Shown here piece by piece: positions 36,013-46,814 of a stretch of DNA of 64,000 bases (position 1 is the first letter of the stretch; each line of letters starts with the position of its first letter). The DNA lies in contig CM077007.1 of the NCBI GenBank assembly GCA_039090855.1, positions 14,681,515 through 14,745,514 on the forward strand, written 5' to 3'. The notes beneath the pieces were generated by a model, which saw only the letters and a program-made list of their open reading frames with translations, was not told the origin of the DNA and made no database searches. Source of the stretch: Macrothele yani. Taxonomy: Eukaryota > Arthropoda > Arachnida > Araneae > Macrothelidae. Made by a program: the position numbers and the translations under genes.

Positions 36013-36458
36013 TTTTTTTGTTTTTGATTGGATGTTTAACGACCATCGTGAAGAACTCAATGGCCTGTAAGCAGTAGTCCGCCTCTAATTTAGGGCCACT
36101 GGTTCCAGGGATGGAAGAGAGCCAGTACCGTAAGACAAACACAATATCTATGCATCACCGGGATTCGGCCGCCCCGGTGGCGCAGTGGTCTAAGGCGCTG
36201 GCCTCTGATCATTCGTCCGTAAGGGGTCCGGGTTCGAATCCCGGTCGGGCATGGATGTTGTGTTTGTCTTACGGCACTGGCTCTCTCCCTTCCCTGGAAC
36301 CAGTGACCCTAAATTAGGGACGGGCGACTGCTTATAGCCCATTGAGTTGCTCACGGTGGTCGTTAAACCTCCTATCCAACCAACCAACCAATCACCGGGA
36401 TTCGAACCCGGACCCCTTTCGGGCGAATGATCAGAAGCCATCGCTTAGACGACTGCGG
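36013..36458 (-). mobile_element. tRNA-derived SINE (copy 4, middle, split)
   Basis: A minus-strand SINE inserted in the outer copy. Its tail and body are at 36013-36167, and its tRNA-like head is at 36391-36458 (ggattcgaacccggacc on plus). The outer copy's gggcgactg(c/t)tt flanks it on both sides as the target duplication. A plus SINE splits it in turn. Confidence 0.88.
36168..36390 (+). mobile_element. tRNA-derived SINE (copy 5, innermost, intact)
   Basis: A complete plus-strand copy: head ccgccccggtggcgcagtgg, B box ggttcgaatcccgg, body, and end cggtggtcgttaaacctcc with a ccaa-repeat tail. The exact 14-bp duplication atcaccgggattcg flanks it (36154-36167, 36391-36404). It is the youngest of the three nested copies. 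Confidence 0.95.
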
Positions 36459-36529
36459 CGATGGGCGACTGTTTATGGCACAGTGAGTTGCTCACGGTGG
36501 TCGTTAAACCTTCAATAATAAAAAAAGAT

Positions 36530-36872
36530 GTGTAATACCGTAGCCCCCGTAAAGGAAACACAGAAGCGATCTCGGGATTCTGTTCTTGTGTAAACTGACT
36601 GCTCCTTCATTAATTCACTGAAACAATAGGTTTTCGTGATCATTGACTTCTTAAACAAATTAAAAATATAATTCAGATTTCGTGTAAATTGAATATTAAC
36701 GAAACATTTATGATGCTGCCAGAATAATTCGTCCATAGTGTCAATTTTCCGCTTTTTGGATCCATCAATTAATCACGGTGCTTTTTATGTAGAAACCTTA
36801 CCGTAGGATACTGTCCTATAATTTACACCGCAGGTATTTGGAACTTCAGGTGTAGTCTATGCTGATTCACTT

Positions 36873-36903
<31 letters not shown>

Positions 36904-36965
36904 CTGTTTTTCTGGTTGCCCATTTTTCGTACTCTTAAAACAGAGCTTGATATCCTGAACAAGAT
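36530..36965. other. AT-rich stretch, no gene seen
   Basis: Contains a T-run of 23 bp (36881-36903). No coding feature. Confidence 0.4.
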
Positions 36966-37197
36966 ATTTTTTTTTTTTTTTTTTTTTTGGTTGGAGGTTT
37001 AACGACCACCGTGAGCAACTCAATGGGCTATAAGCAGTCGCCCGTCCCTAATTTAGGGTCACTGGTTCCAGGGCAGGGAGAGAGCCAGTGCCGTAAAATA
37101 AACACAACATCCATGCCTGACCGGGATTCGAACCCGGACCCCTTACGGACGAATGATCAGAGGCCAACGCCTTAGACCACTGCGCCACCGGGGCGGC
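36966..37197 (-). mobile_element. tRNA-derived SINE (copy 6)
   Basis: A complete minus copy with a long T-run at the tail side. The duplication tgaacaagat flanks it (36956-36965, 37198-37207). Confidence 0.93.
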
Positions 37198-37669
37198 TGA
37201 ACAAGATGTGATCAGCTTAGTGTGAAACTAGCGTAATATATTTAAATAACATGTTAACAAGAATTAAGTATGTCTATTTCTGTCAAATGTGTCCCGATCT
37301 ACAAGGGTAAATACATGTTTCATCTGCAGGCTCTACAAATCGCCTTGGTTTTACCTCATGTTTTACTCACACGTTTTGTCTGGAAGCATCCATCGAAGCA
37401 TCACCTCAATGCATCACATCGTGCACATCATACATCACATGTACACAGAATCGATATAATAAAAAAATTAATCAAGATTTCATTTCGCTTTGCATATCGA
37501 TTGTCGTCTAATTAATCTCACCTCAAGTCATGTTATGGTAAAGAGGTGGTAGTTTACTACGTGAAGTGTTTATTATTATGGGGAGTATATCGCACTTCTG
37601 GTGACATACGCAACAGTGATCGAATATTCTTTCGTGATTTGTCATGATGAAATAAATGAATTTTCAGCA

Positions 37670-37752
37670 ATGGCTGATCCACAATTTGAAGAATTTCGTG
37701 CTGTTTTCGAAAGTCTTCCACAACACATTAAAGCAACTCCGTACTGCTACCA
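37670..37752 (+). CDS. Candidate first coding exon of an unknown host gene
   Basis: ATG 37670 in a good start context (G at -3, G at +4) opens 27 codons, MADPQFEEFRAVFESLPQHI then KATPYCY, ending in phase 2 before a perfect donor gtaagta at 37753. The stretch is not repeated elsewhere in the window and has balanced, protein-like codons. The upstream ttttcag could instead make it an internal exon. I do not recognise the protein and no following exon in the right phase was found in the window. The gap-free upstream region 37510-37669 is not repeat-like and could hold a promoter. Confidence 0.4.
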
Positions 37753-38320
37753 GTAAGTACCAGACTACGAGAACTATCTGAAACACTATTGGTAGAAGTA
37801 GGATTTTCGGTTTATCGTTAAATTTTTAAGTTTTAGAATACGTACCATTTAATAGCAACCAGAAATCCGCGTTTCTTGGGGAGATGATTAAGTACTTCCC
37901 CTTTCCTTGTGTAAGTGTTTTAAAGCTGAACCTTATGTTGGTGGACTTCTATTTTTCCTTCCAGAACCTGAAATCGTACTATGTGTTTGTGTAAACTAAT
38001 TGTTAGGTAGTAATAGTTACCAGAGATTATATTTCCGTTTGATTTATTTATTTCGGATGCATTTAGGAATCGATTTTCTAGGTGTTTCCCAAACTTCTAA
38101 ATGCTTTGAATTTAATTGAAATTTTACCATAGCTGTTTTGTTGTAGTAATTTAAATTTCCTTGCAGCTCCATAAATGTGTCAGATAATAGAAAATACACA
38201 TGATATAACTTCCTGCATTCTTACCTATGATTTACATTGGTTGCAGTGTTCATAAAATTAATAATGTAGCAATTGAAAAAGGTACAGACCTTTTTTCATA
38301 AAACACTTTATTTGTGGAAT
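37753..38320. other. Putative intron, no feature
   Basis: It follows the donor of the exon candidate and has an AT-rich, intron-like composition. Nothing else seen. Confidence 0.35.
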
Positions 38321-38324
38321 TCTT

Positions 38325-38520
38325 TTTCCTTCATTTTGAGGTTTAACAATCACCATGAAAAACTAAGAGCTGGTAGCAATTGCCCACATCTCTAATTTGG
38401 GGCCACTGGTTTCAGGGAAAGAAGACGCTAGCTACCCATGTCTCGTCTGAGACTCTGAACATCGGCCCACAAGCTGTTTGAAGCCATTGACTCTCAACCA
38501 ACTCAACCCTTGTGGCTGCA
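38325..38520 (-). mobile_element. tRNA-derived SINE, old diverged copy
   Basis: The order of landmarks is kept but strongly diverged: gaggtttaacaatcaccatg, tctaatttggggccactggtt, tcagggaaag, and a decayed head. No target duplication could be recognised. Confidence 0.65.
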
Positions 38521-39350
38521 GTACAAATGTTATTTCATGATTATGGTGTGCTGATGCCACATGATACAAACTTAAATACGAAATTTATGATTGTTACAAC
38601 TGTTAAATTTATATATATATTTTTTCATTTATACATTAAATGTCAAATTCTAAACTATCAAAAATGTATAGTTCTTTGATTTTTTATTTGCAGTTTTGAA
38701 TCCAGAAAATCGAGAGCTGTAACTGGGGTGTATTTTTCATAAGTGAGCATCCTTAAATCACTCTTCTTGACCCTGATTGCCCATTACATATTGCTTATAG
38801 TCCTCTTTAGTGTTCTCCCCTGAGCCGTTTAGTTGGGTGGATCACCTGTTGTTTTTCTTTGCCATGCAACTTCTGAGATTATGTAAATATTATAGAGTTT
38901 TCATTTTTTAATTGGTCTCATTAATTCTGGGTTTTCTTTTTGTTGGGTCCAGGCTGCATTAATGTAATCACAAAAAGCATTTTCCAGAGTTCAAGTTTTT
39001 TTTTTTTTTTTTTGTGGTTTGCAACACAGATGTGTAATTTCAACAAACAGTTTTTGAGAGACAAGTTAACTTTGCACCTAGCTCTAGCTGAAAAGCATCT
39101 TCAGCAGCAGCAAATATGGGTTTTAAGAAGTTGTGTTATCCTGGAGAGGGAGGGAGGGAGAGATCTGATGTGTAACTCACACACCTGAGCAAATGAAACC
39201 TGAAATACTATGCAACATAACTACTGTTACTTTGAACCATTTTTTCTGTTCACATGAAAAAAATAATTTAAGCTGCTGAAGTTAAAAAAATTGTATTTAT
39301 TTTTTCTCCTTTTGTATATTTCACTAATATTTATGTTCATTCTTTTGAAC
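38521..39350. other. AT-rich stretch with one weak exon-like stretch
   Basis: At 39027, after a 17-bp T-run and ttgcaacacag, an open stretch reads MCNFNKQFLRDKLTLHLALA then EKHLQQQQIW. The acceptor context is good. The donor (gttttaag, near 39119) is weak, and the phase does not fit the exon candidate at 37670. I see nothing else. Confidence 0.3.
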
Positions 39351-39365
39351 TTAGGACAGACAACT

Positions 39366-39722
39366 TCACAACACTTTTAGAAGTAAAGTGAAGAGCTGTT
39401 TAACTGCTTGGCCCTTATTTGGAAAGGGGAATTGCTCTGTCCACTTTATATTCCTTATCACATGACTAAAACAGCTTTCCAAGGAGAACACTATGTTGAA
39501 TACTGAACAGAAGTCCTCATCAACTAAAATAATACTACCTCCAGACTGATGTTCTTTCTTCTTTTCACATCGTGTTGTGTTTCCCATATCTTGATAAAGT
39601 TCTGCAGCACCTGATTTAATAATTTTCAACAACTTCCTGATCTCATTTACTTTTACTTTACTGTCCAGTCCCAAAGTTTCTGTGTTGTGTGACCGCCCTA
39701 AACTCCGAGAACTAAGCCCCAA
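39366..39722 (-). CDS. Unidentified 118-codon ORF
   Basis: The ORF contains VKVNEIRKLLKIIKSGAAEL and CEKKKEHQSGGSIILVDEDF and ends QLFTLLLKVL. It adjoins a PLE-like 3' end on the plus strand. No domain, signal peptide or membrane segment was recognised. It is longer than chance ORFs in nearby AT-rich DNA, but a transposon scrap is as likely as a host exon. Confidence 0.2.
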   Translation of the reverse strand: MGLSSRSLGRSHNTETLGLDSKVKVNEIRKLLKIIKSGAAELYQDMGNTTRCEKKKEHQSGGSIILVDEDFCSVFNIVFSLESCFSHVIRNIKWTEQFPFPNKGQAVKQLFTLLLKVL

Positions 39723-39727
39723 GAACT

Positions 39728-39800
39728 AAGCCCAGATGAAGCCTCCCGGCTGAGTGCGAAAGTTTGACATATATTGAGTTGTTGTATATATGCCATTAAA
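39728..39800 (+). other. Penelope-like 3' end scrap
   Basis: The phrase agatgaagcctcccggctg followed by agtgcgaaagtttgacatat has the layout of other PLE 3' ends here: a short hairpin followed by gcgaaag and an AT-rich tail. No coding part remains. Confidence 0.4.
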
Positions 39801-40471
39801 GGGGATTTTAGGCTTATGCGAATCATATGAAGTTTTAACATATAAATGGCGTACAGTACTTGGTAATTGATGTGTTCTTTGTTACAGCTTTTTTGCACAT
39901 TTTGGGTCTACAATTAAACTAATAGAAAAAGGTTTTACTTTTTGTAAAAAGAGCTTTTTTTCAAGTTTGTTATGATTTAAAATTGTATGGGAAATAAAAT
40001 ATCTTAAAAACTTAAAAGTTCTTGGTATTCAGATGACCTTGAAGCTTCAAGACTGTAAAAACTTGTCTGTAGTTCCAGGTAAAAATCTCTTCAAAGTATA
40101 ACTTTCCAAATGCTGGTTCAATAATTTATGTTGAAATCGTATTAAATTGAAGTTTTAATCGCATTATTGTTATATCTCATTTCCAACCAGTTTCAGGTGG
40201 TAAAAACCGCCCATTTTCAAAGGGAATAAATGCAAAAATATGCAGATGTCTAATGTTTTAGTCAAGTACTGATGGGGTAACTTCCATGTCAACAGTGTCT
40301 CAAAAGGTAAAAGGCTATCCAAATTTGATTACTTTTTTTTTTTTTAATCACTTGGTGGCCTTTGAAATTAAAGCACAAAAATATATTAATTACACTTCAG
40401 TTATGCAATTTGAATTGCAGGATTTGTATGCTTTGTAAGCCTCTTAACATTTCTGCAGCGTCTGTCAAAGA
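39801..40471. other. AT-rich stretch, no gene seen
   Basis: No coding feature or repeat was recognised. Confidence 0.4.
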
Positions 40472-40473
40472 TA

Positions 40474-41327
40474 CAGTCGAACTCGTATATAATGAAGTTG
40501 AAAGGAGAATGAAAAACATTCAATATATGCATTCATCATTATAACCAGACAGATAAAACAAGGAGCTATTTTTGGTGGAATATTACATTTTGTCAGTGTT
40601 AAAACTTGTTAATCATAAGCTATTTGTGAATTAATCAAAGGTATAGCTAGCAAATAATATGAAAAACTATAGCTAGCAAAATAATATGAGTGAGATCTTC
40701 AGTAAGCAAAATATTTAATGAATGTAAAAATTAAAGTGGCCGACAAAAGTTTGAAATTTCACCTGTTACGCATTATGTCTGATATACGAGCCAATTCTAG
40801 CTTGTTATGTGTTTATTGTGATCACTGTTTTAAATGTTTTTCAACTTTGTCTGACACTGTGGTTAAGAAATTTCTAATTGCAGAATAAACTAGGATTTTC
40901 TGAACAGAAATTCAGTGATTGAAAGGTGGTGAGGAAAGGGTGGTGGAGATAGCATTTACTCAGGGGATGTATGTTTTGTAAGCATGGGCAGGGGGAGGAA
41001 GATAGTAAAAAAGCAACAGAAACATTAGTTTCTTCACACAAACTGATCTAACTATAAGGGGAACCGCAGGGTGTTATCAACAACACGTAATCCCTTGTTT
41101 TCCAGTGAAAACACTGGGTGAATGCCACTTATTTTGTTTGCTGGTAACCATGCTGAAATATTACATTGTAAATTCATTGTAATATATACAGTTTCTCCAA
41201 AAATTATTGTTTGTAATATACTGTTCGAATGACAAGGAAGGATAATACAAAGTTCAAAGAATCTATAAAAACTTTGATTTATGCAGAACTCGGAATTATG
41301 CGAGCTTGTTATATGTGGGTTTAACTG
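40474..41327. mobile_element. Tigger-like MITE with TA duplication
   Basis: The left end reads cagtcgaactcgtatataat and the right end, inverted, cagttaaacccacatataac. TA flanks both sides (40472-40473, 41328-41329). The length is 854 bp with no transposase domain. The termini resemble pogo/Tigger ends. It lies directly beside the C-terminus of the Tigger transposase remnant and may be a non-autonomous relative inserted there. Confidence 0.65.
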
Positions 41328-41329
41328 TA

Positions 41330-41530
41330 CTACTGCAGACGATAGTGTTTCTAGTAGTTCATCGCTGCTCTTAGCATTTATGTTTTCTTGTTTTACTTTT
41401 GCTGTAGTGTCATAATCAAAAAGCATTTCAAACATGGGTTCTTCAATGTCACTTTGAACTCATTCTTGAAGTTCATTTGCAGTAACATCTATTCCTAGGG
41501 TCTTGAAAGTTCAACTAGGGGTTGTGTGGG
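41330..41530 (-). pseudogene. pogo/Tigger transposase, C-terminal piece
   Basis: The minus strand encodes EPMFEMLFDYDTTAKVKQEN and INAKSSDELLETLSSAVVQ, preceded in another frame by ANELQEW-like residues. This is the acidic tail that follows the DDE domain in Tigger/jerky-type proteins. The rest of the protein lies beyond a 3-kb insertion, at 44.69-45.41 and 46.81-47.18 kb. Confidence 0.6.
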
Positions 41531-41544
41531 ATCATATCCAGTCT

Positions 41545-44500
41545 TTTTACTGAGTTCCCACGGTCCTTATAAATCTTTTAAAAGTGCTTAATTTTTTTAA
41601 GAGTGCTTAGAAGTCCTTATTTTTTTTTGTTGCCGAAAATGGCAAAAAGTGCTTAAAAAGTACTTATTTTTTTATAACTGACTGCACAAAATCCAGAATT
41701 TACAATGCAGTATCAAAACTACTGCTGCTAGTTGGCTGTGTTGATGCCATGTGACATCAACTGAAAGTCTGTGGGAGAGTATGGGGGAGTGACGGATAAG
41801 CAATTTGCTAAAAAAGGTGAAGGATCATGGGCTAAATTAAACACCCAGCAGATTCCACCTAACAAGGTTCGTCTCCATCTTTTGGTACTAATATTTCACT
41901 TTTGTATTCCCCTTTTTTAGCATGTCTTTTGTAAAAAAAGATTGTGCTTATGTTATCGGTTTATCCGTCCGTCCCCACAATATCTCTGCAACTATTAGTC
42001 CAATTTGAAAAATTCTTTTTGCATTGGGAAGCTTGAAATATGCGATTGATGATCCCTTATTTCGTTTTTTTTTTTTACTATGTATAATTTTGCCACTAGA
42101 GGGCGTAAATGCAGATGATGTCGAATTCAAAAATACGTTTTATTCAACATATTTGCTTTTAAACATCCGATTGAAAAAATTATTTTATCTTTCGATTCCA
42201 TTTATGTCTCGGAGTATTTTATATGTAGTTACTTTTTCAAATTACGCATAGATTTTCCGCTAGGGGGCGTAAAAGTAAATTACATTTTTCCCGATAACTC
42301 TTCTTCTAAAACTCAGATTTCAAAAAAATGTTCTTCAGCGGATACATCTCCTGATGGAAAATCTGTTGCATATAATTTCAAATTTTTGGTAAAGAATACT
42401 TTGGCCACCAGGGGCGTAAGTGTTAATTTTTTGCTTCTAATGTATTTACTATAAAATCTGAGCTTCTAAAATATCAATTGAAAAAATTCTTTCGTGGACT
42501 GATGCCACTCACATCGATAAACCGTTTTGGAATATTTTTTCCCTAAAATATTCCACAGTTTCTCCGCTAGGGGGCGAAGATGTACATCTTATTTTTGTCA
42601 ATATCTCTACTTCTGGGAGTCTGATTTGAAAAATTCCTTCTTTGTTAGGTAGTGTTTTCCGTGTGACATGTTTTTCATATAATTTCAAAATTTTCAAGTA
42701 ATTCATAGACTTTCCGCTAGGGGCGTAGCAGTAAATTACGTTTCCCCCTATATCTCTGCTTCTAAATCTCCGATTTGAAAAATTCTTTCTGCACCGGTTA
42801 CAGCGCCTGATAGGAAATCGTTTGCACGTAATTTCTAATTTTTGTAAAAAAAATGGTTTGGCCACCAGGGGGCATAAATCTTAATTTCCGCTTTTGATGT
42901 GTTTGCAGCAAAATATGAGCTTCTAAATTCTCGATTTGAAAAAAACGTCGTTTGTTGACCAATACTACTCATGTCGACAAACCTTTTAGAAACATTTTCT
43001 TCTTAAAATAGTGCATGGTTTCTACGCTAGGGGCGTAGATGTATATCTTATTTTTGTCAATATCTCTACTTCTAGGAGTCCGATTTGAAAAATTTCTTCT
43101 TTGTTGGATAGTGTTTCCAGTGTGACATGTGTTTCATATAAATTCAAAATTTTCAAGTAAATCATAGACTTTCTGCTATTGGGCGTAAATGTAAATTGCG
43201 TTTACCCCTATATCTCTGTTTCTAAATCTCCGATTTGAAAAATTATTTATGCACCGGATACAGCTCCTGATGAAAAATCGTTTGCATGTAATTTCTAATT
43301 TTTGTAAAAAAATGGTTTGGCCATCAGGGGGCGTAAATCTTAATTTCCGCTTCTGATATATTTACAGCAAAATATGAGCTTCTAAATTCTCGATTGAAAA
43401 AACGTAGTTTGTTGACTGATATTACTCATGTCGACAAACCTTTTAGGAAAATTTTCTTCTTGAAATAATGCATGGTTTCTACGCCAGGGGGCGTAAATGT
43501 ATATCTTATTTTTGTCAATATCTGTATTTCTAAGAGTCTGATTTGAAAAATTCCTTCTTTGTTGGATAGTGTTCCGATGCGAAATGTTTTTCCTGTAAAT
43601 TCAAAATTTACAAGTAAATCATGGGCTTTCCACTAGGGGGCACAAAGGTAAATTGCGTTTTCTGCTTTATTTCTGCTCCTATAGCTCCGATTTGAAAAAT
43701 TCTTCCTGTATCGCATACAAGACCTGATATAAAATATTTTTCACATAATTTCTAATGTTTAGTAAAGAATGGTTTGGCCACCAGGCGTCATGTCATAAGT
43801 GTTAATTTTTTCTTCTGATGTATTTGTAGCAAAATCTGGGCTCCTGAAAACTCGACTAATTTTTTTTCTTGGACTGATACAGCTTATATGGAAAAACCTT
43901 TAGAGAATACTTCCTTCCTAAAATAATGCATGGTTTTCCTACCAGGGGACGTAAAGTCGCGTCTCATTTTTGGCAATATCGCTGTTTCAATGAGTTCATA
44001 AGCTCACGATTCCGTTTACAGCAATATCTGAGGGATTAAAAACCCGATTGAAAAACTTCTTTTTCCGTCAGATACTATTGTTTTCCATACCGGTTCCATT
44101 GACTTTGAATAGCTTTGATAAATTTAATTTGCAGCAAAACGGATTAAAAAGATCTGCTTATTACACTCGAAAATTCGGTGTCATCTTTCTTGTTATATAT
44201 GCAGATGACAGTTATTTAGTTATACCATGAAAAAATTATTTGAAAAACTGAAATCTTGAACATATAATTTGACTTTGGTTTTTCAATTTAAATCATGAAA
44301 TGATTATGTGCAAACTCCAGATCTTGAACTAATAACTTTGACTGCAGTTTTACAATTTACATCTACTTTGTTGTATAAGTGATTATTCCCTCAAATAGGA
44401 AAACTTATTTGACCAGCAGAATTGTCTTTAAAATTGCATTAATTCTAATTTATTGCATTCACAGACTTTAATTTTATGGAAAAATGTTTCAAGCTTTGTC

Positions 44501-44680
44501 AACATACTTCAACTTGCATAGCTAAGTCACGTGTAAAAGTCTATTTGTGCACATGTCATTGTTGCATATGTAATTGATGAGGTCCTTAAAATTTTTAGAG
44601 TGGTAATTAAAAGTCCTTAAAAAGTGCTTATTTTTTGTGGGAGAAAAAGAGGGGGGGGGTTACTTTGAACTTTAAACCAA
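41545..44680. mobile_element. Insertion carrying a tandem array, hAT-like left end
   Basis: The left end, gttcccacggtccttat then aagtgctta repeats (41555-41670), resembles widespread non-autonomous hAT termini. The same gtcctta and aagtgctta words recur in the same orientation near the right end (44581-44636). Inside lies the array at 42.08-43.96 kb and no transposase. The element separates two pieces of one Tigger reading frame, so it is a later insertion. The right terminus is not exactly resolved. Confidence 0.6.
42085..43960. repeat. Higher-order tandem array with CTCF-core-like motifs
   Basis: A motif of the form CC(A/G)C(C/T)AGGGGGC recurs 13 times, at about 42093, 42256, 42404, 42563, 42713, 42862, 43022, 43172, 43321, 43481, 43630, 43777 and 43937. 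Spacing cycles through about 150, 149 and 160 bp, so three monomers form a higher-order unit of about 459 bp. Examples are gccactagagggcgtaaa (first), ccaccagggggcataaa and ccatcagggggcgtaaa. Each monomer also carries a cgatttgaaaaattctt phrase. No ORF is maintained. Confidence 0.9.
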
Positions 44681-44689
44681 TATTTAGCT

Positions 44690-45409
44690 ATTGGTGGTCT
44701 TCACCCATGCCTTATGGGCTACGTACATCAGATCTTTGAAGTCAACTTTATCCATGCATTTGGCAAAAGCTCATCCTCTCATACGAGCAATTTGTTCAGC
44801 AATTCCCATCAACATTTTGTAAATATTTTGATTATTCTCCAAACCATGGGTCGAATATAATTTTTTGGGTTATCTATACCTTTTTCTTTTTATTGTTGTT
44901 TTTATAAGATGGTATGAATTCATTTCTTATAAGTGAGCTGGACATTGATCAGTTAAAAGATTGGCTTCTTCCTATCATACTTTTGATAAATGCATGCATA
45001 CTGCTGGAATGACGTCATCAAAGAACCATCTCTTGAATATAATATCGGTCATCCAAGCATTTTTAGCGTTACCCTAAATGATTGGTTTTTTTTCCACAGG
45101 AAGCAATTTCAGTTTATTACTTCCAGTTTTATTTGGTGTAAAACAAAGTGTGAATCATTCTTTTTGCTTTTTGTACTTGTTTGGAAGGAGTTTCAAATCA
45201 AGAACAGCCTTGTTGGTGTAGATTTGTTCATCTTCAAGCCGTTCTTCAGCCATCTGATCTTTCAGTTCCCTAGGAAATGTAGCTGTTGCATCATGATTAA
45301 CATAACACTTTTCTTACAGATTTGTACCTCTGCTGCTAGTGCCCAAACTATCCATTGCTTATTTCAAATTCTGTTCCTGCATCAGATTAATTTTTTATAA
45401 GACTTTTTT
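44690..45409 (-). pseudogene. pogo/Tigger transposase, DDE core
   Basis: Reading the minus strand with frame changes gives NGWFGH then QQRYKSVRK (second DNA-binding helix), DEQIYTNKAVLDLKLLPNKY, FTPNKTGSNKLKLLPVEKKP, NAKNAWMTDIIFKRWFFDD, LLTDQCPAH (second catalytic Asp) and NNQNIYKMLMGIAEQIARMR then AFAKCMDKVDFKDLMYVAHK. This order is that of pogo/Tigger transposases. The first catalytic D is recognisable in DEQIY. Several stops make it inactive. Confidence 0.8.
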
Positions 45410-45411
45410 TA

Positions 45412-46812
45412 CGCTTTCCAACCGTAGGTTGAAGAAGCGCATATGCTCCAGCTTTGTCCGTCCGCACAATAACTCACGTGAAAATGGTTCCATTTCGACG
45501 AAATTTTAGTATGTGGTAGGGGACCACCTGGGGACAAACCCTATTGAAAATGGGCAAAACAGGGCCAAAGGTCAGGACATAGGAGCGGGATCCATTCCAT
45601 TGCTCTTATGCGTCTTAACTTGCATAAAAATGGTTCGATTTCGATGGGATTTTAGTATGTGGTAAGGAACCACTTGGGAACGAACCCTGTTGAAAATGGG
45701 CGAAATGGGGTCAAATGTCAGGATATAAAAGCAAGATCCATTTCATTGCCTTTATGCGTCATAACATGCGTAAATATGGTTCGATTTCGATGAAATTTTA
45801 GTATGTGGTAGGGAACCACCTGGGCATGAACCGTATTGAAAATTGGCGAAATGGGGTCAAAGGTCAGGTAGGGCATAAGAGCGGGATTTATTCCATTGCC
45901 CTTATGTGTCATAACTTGCGTAAAAATGGTTCGATTTCGATGAAATTTTTGTATGTGGTAAGGAACCACCTGGGAACGAAACCTATTGAAAATGGGCGGA
46001 ATGGGGTCAAAGGTCAGGACATAAAATTGGGATCCATTTCATTGTCTTTATGCGTTATAACATGCGTGAATATGGTTTGATTTCGATGAAATTTTTGTAT
46101 GTGGTAGGGAACCACCTCGGCACGAACCCTATTGGAAATGGGGTCAAAGGTCAGGCAGGACATGAGAGCGGGATTTGTTCCGTTGCCCTTATGCGTCATA
46201 ACTTGCGTAAAAATGGTTCGATTTCGATGAAATTTTAGTATTTGGTAAGGAACCACCTGGGGACGAACCCTATTGAAAATGGGTGAAATGGGGTCAAAGG
46301 TCAGGGCATAAAAGTGGAATCCATTCCATTGCCTTTATGCGTCATAACGTGCGTAAATATGGTTCGATTTCGATGAAATTTTAATATGTGGTAGAGAGCC
46401 ACTGGGGAGCCCTATTGAAAATGGGCGAAATGGGGTCAAAGGTCAGGACACTGGAGTGGGAACCATTCCATTGCCCTTGTGCATCATAACTTACCTAAAA
46501 ATGTTTCGATTGCGACAAAACGTTATCATGTTGTTCCTGAGGTATAGTGAACCGGTTCTGTTGAATATCAACGAAATGGGGTCAAAGGTCATTGCACAAA
46601 AGCAAGATTTATTCCACAGCCATTATTCTCATAACTTGCGTAAAACTGCTTCTATTGCGACAAAACTTTAGTATGTTATTCTTGAGGTATACTGAACCGG
46701 TTCTGTTGAATATCATCAAAATAGGGTCAAAGGTCAGGACACAGGAGCAAGATTAATTCCACAGCCATTATCCTCATAACTTGAGTAATAATTTCTGGTA
46801 TGTTGGAAAGCG
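45412..46812. mobile_element. TIR element filled with 146-bp tandem monomers
   Basis: The element has ends cgctttccaac (45412) and gttggaaagcg (46812), a perfect 11-bp inverted repeat, with TA on both sides (45410-45411, 46813-46814). After a unique leader (cagctttgtccgtccgcaca) come about nine monomers. The word accacctggg recurs near 45523, 45669, 45815, 45965, 46111, 46252 and, decayed, 46398, so the period is about 146 bp. The last two units are more diverged (gaaccggttctgttgaatat). There is no transposase. It splits the Tigger frame. A related inverted copy lies at 0.4-1.05 kb. A Tc1/mariner-superfamily mobiliser is inferred from the TA target. Confidence 0.85.
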
Positions 46813-46814
46813 TA

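Larger units (their letters stand above)
35857..36526 (+). mobile_element. tRNA-derived SINE (copy 3, outer, split)
   Basis: The head and body (35857-36012) stop inside the body at gggcgactgctt. The rest of the body and tail resume at 36459 (gggcgactgtttatggc ... ggtggtcgttaaacc). A minus SINE lies between. A short agatgtg occurs on both outer flanks, consistent with a target duplication. Confidence 0.85.

Noticed and set aside
36168..36250. tRNA gene
   Set aside because: The A and B boxes belong to the head of a SINE with body, tail and target duplications; the same head recurs in all copies and does not fold as a normal tRNA.
39027..39119. Second exon following the 37670 exon candidate
   Set aside because: The acceptor is good, but the phase does not fit (a stop follows at once) and the donor is weak.
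42085..43960. CRISPR-like array
   Set aside because: Whole monomers repeat, not short repeats with unique spacers, and the context is an animal genome.
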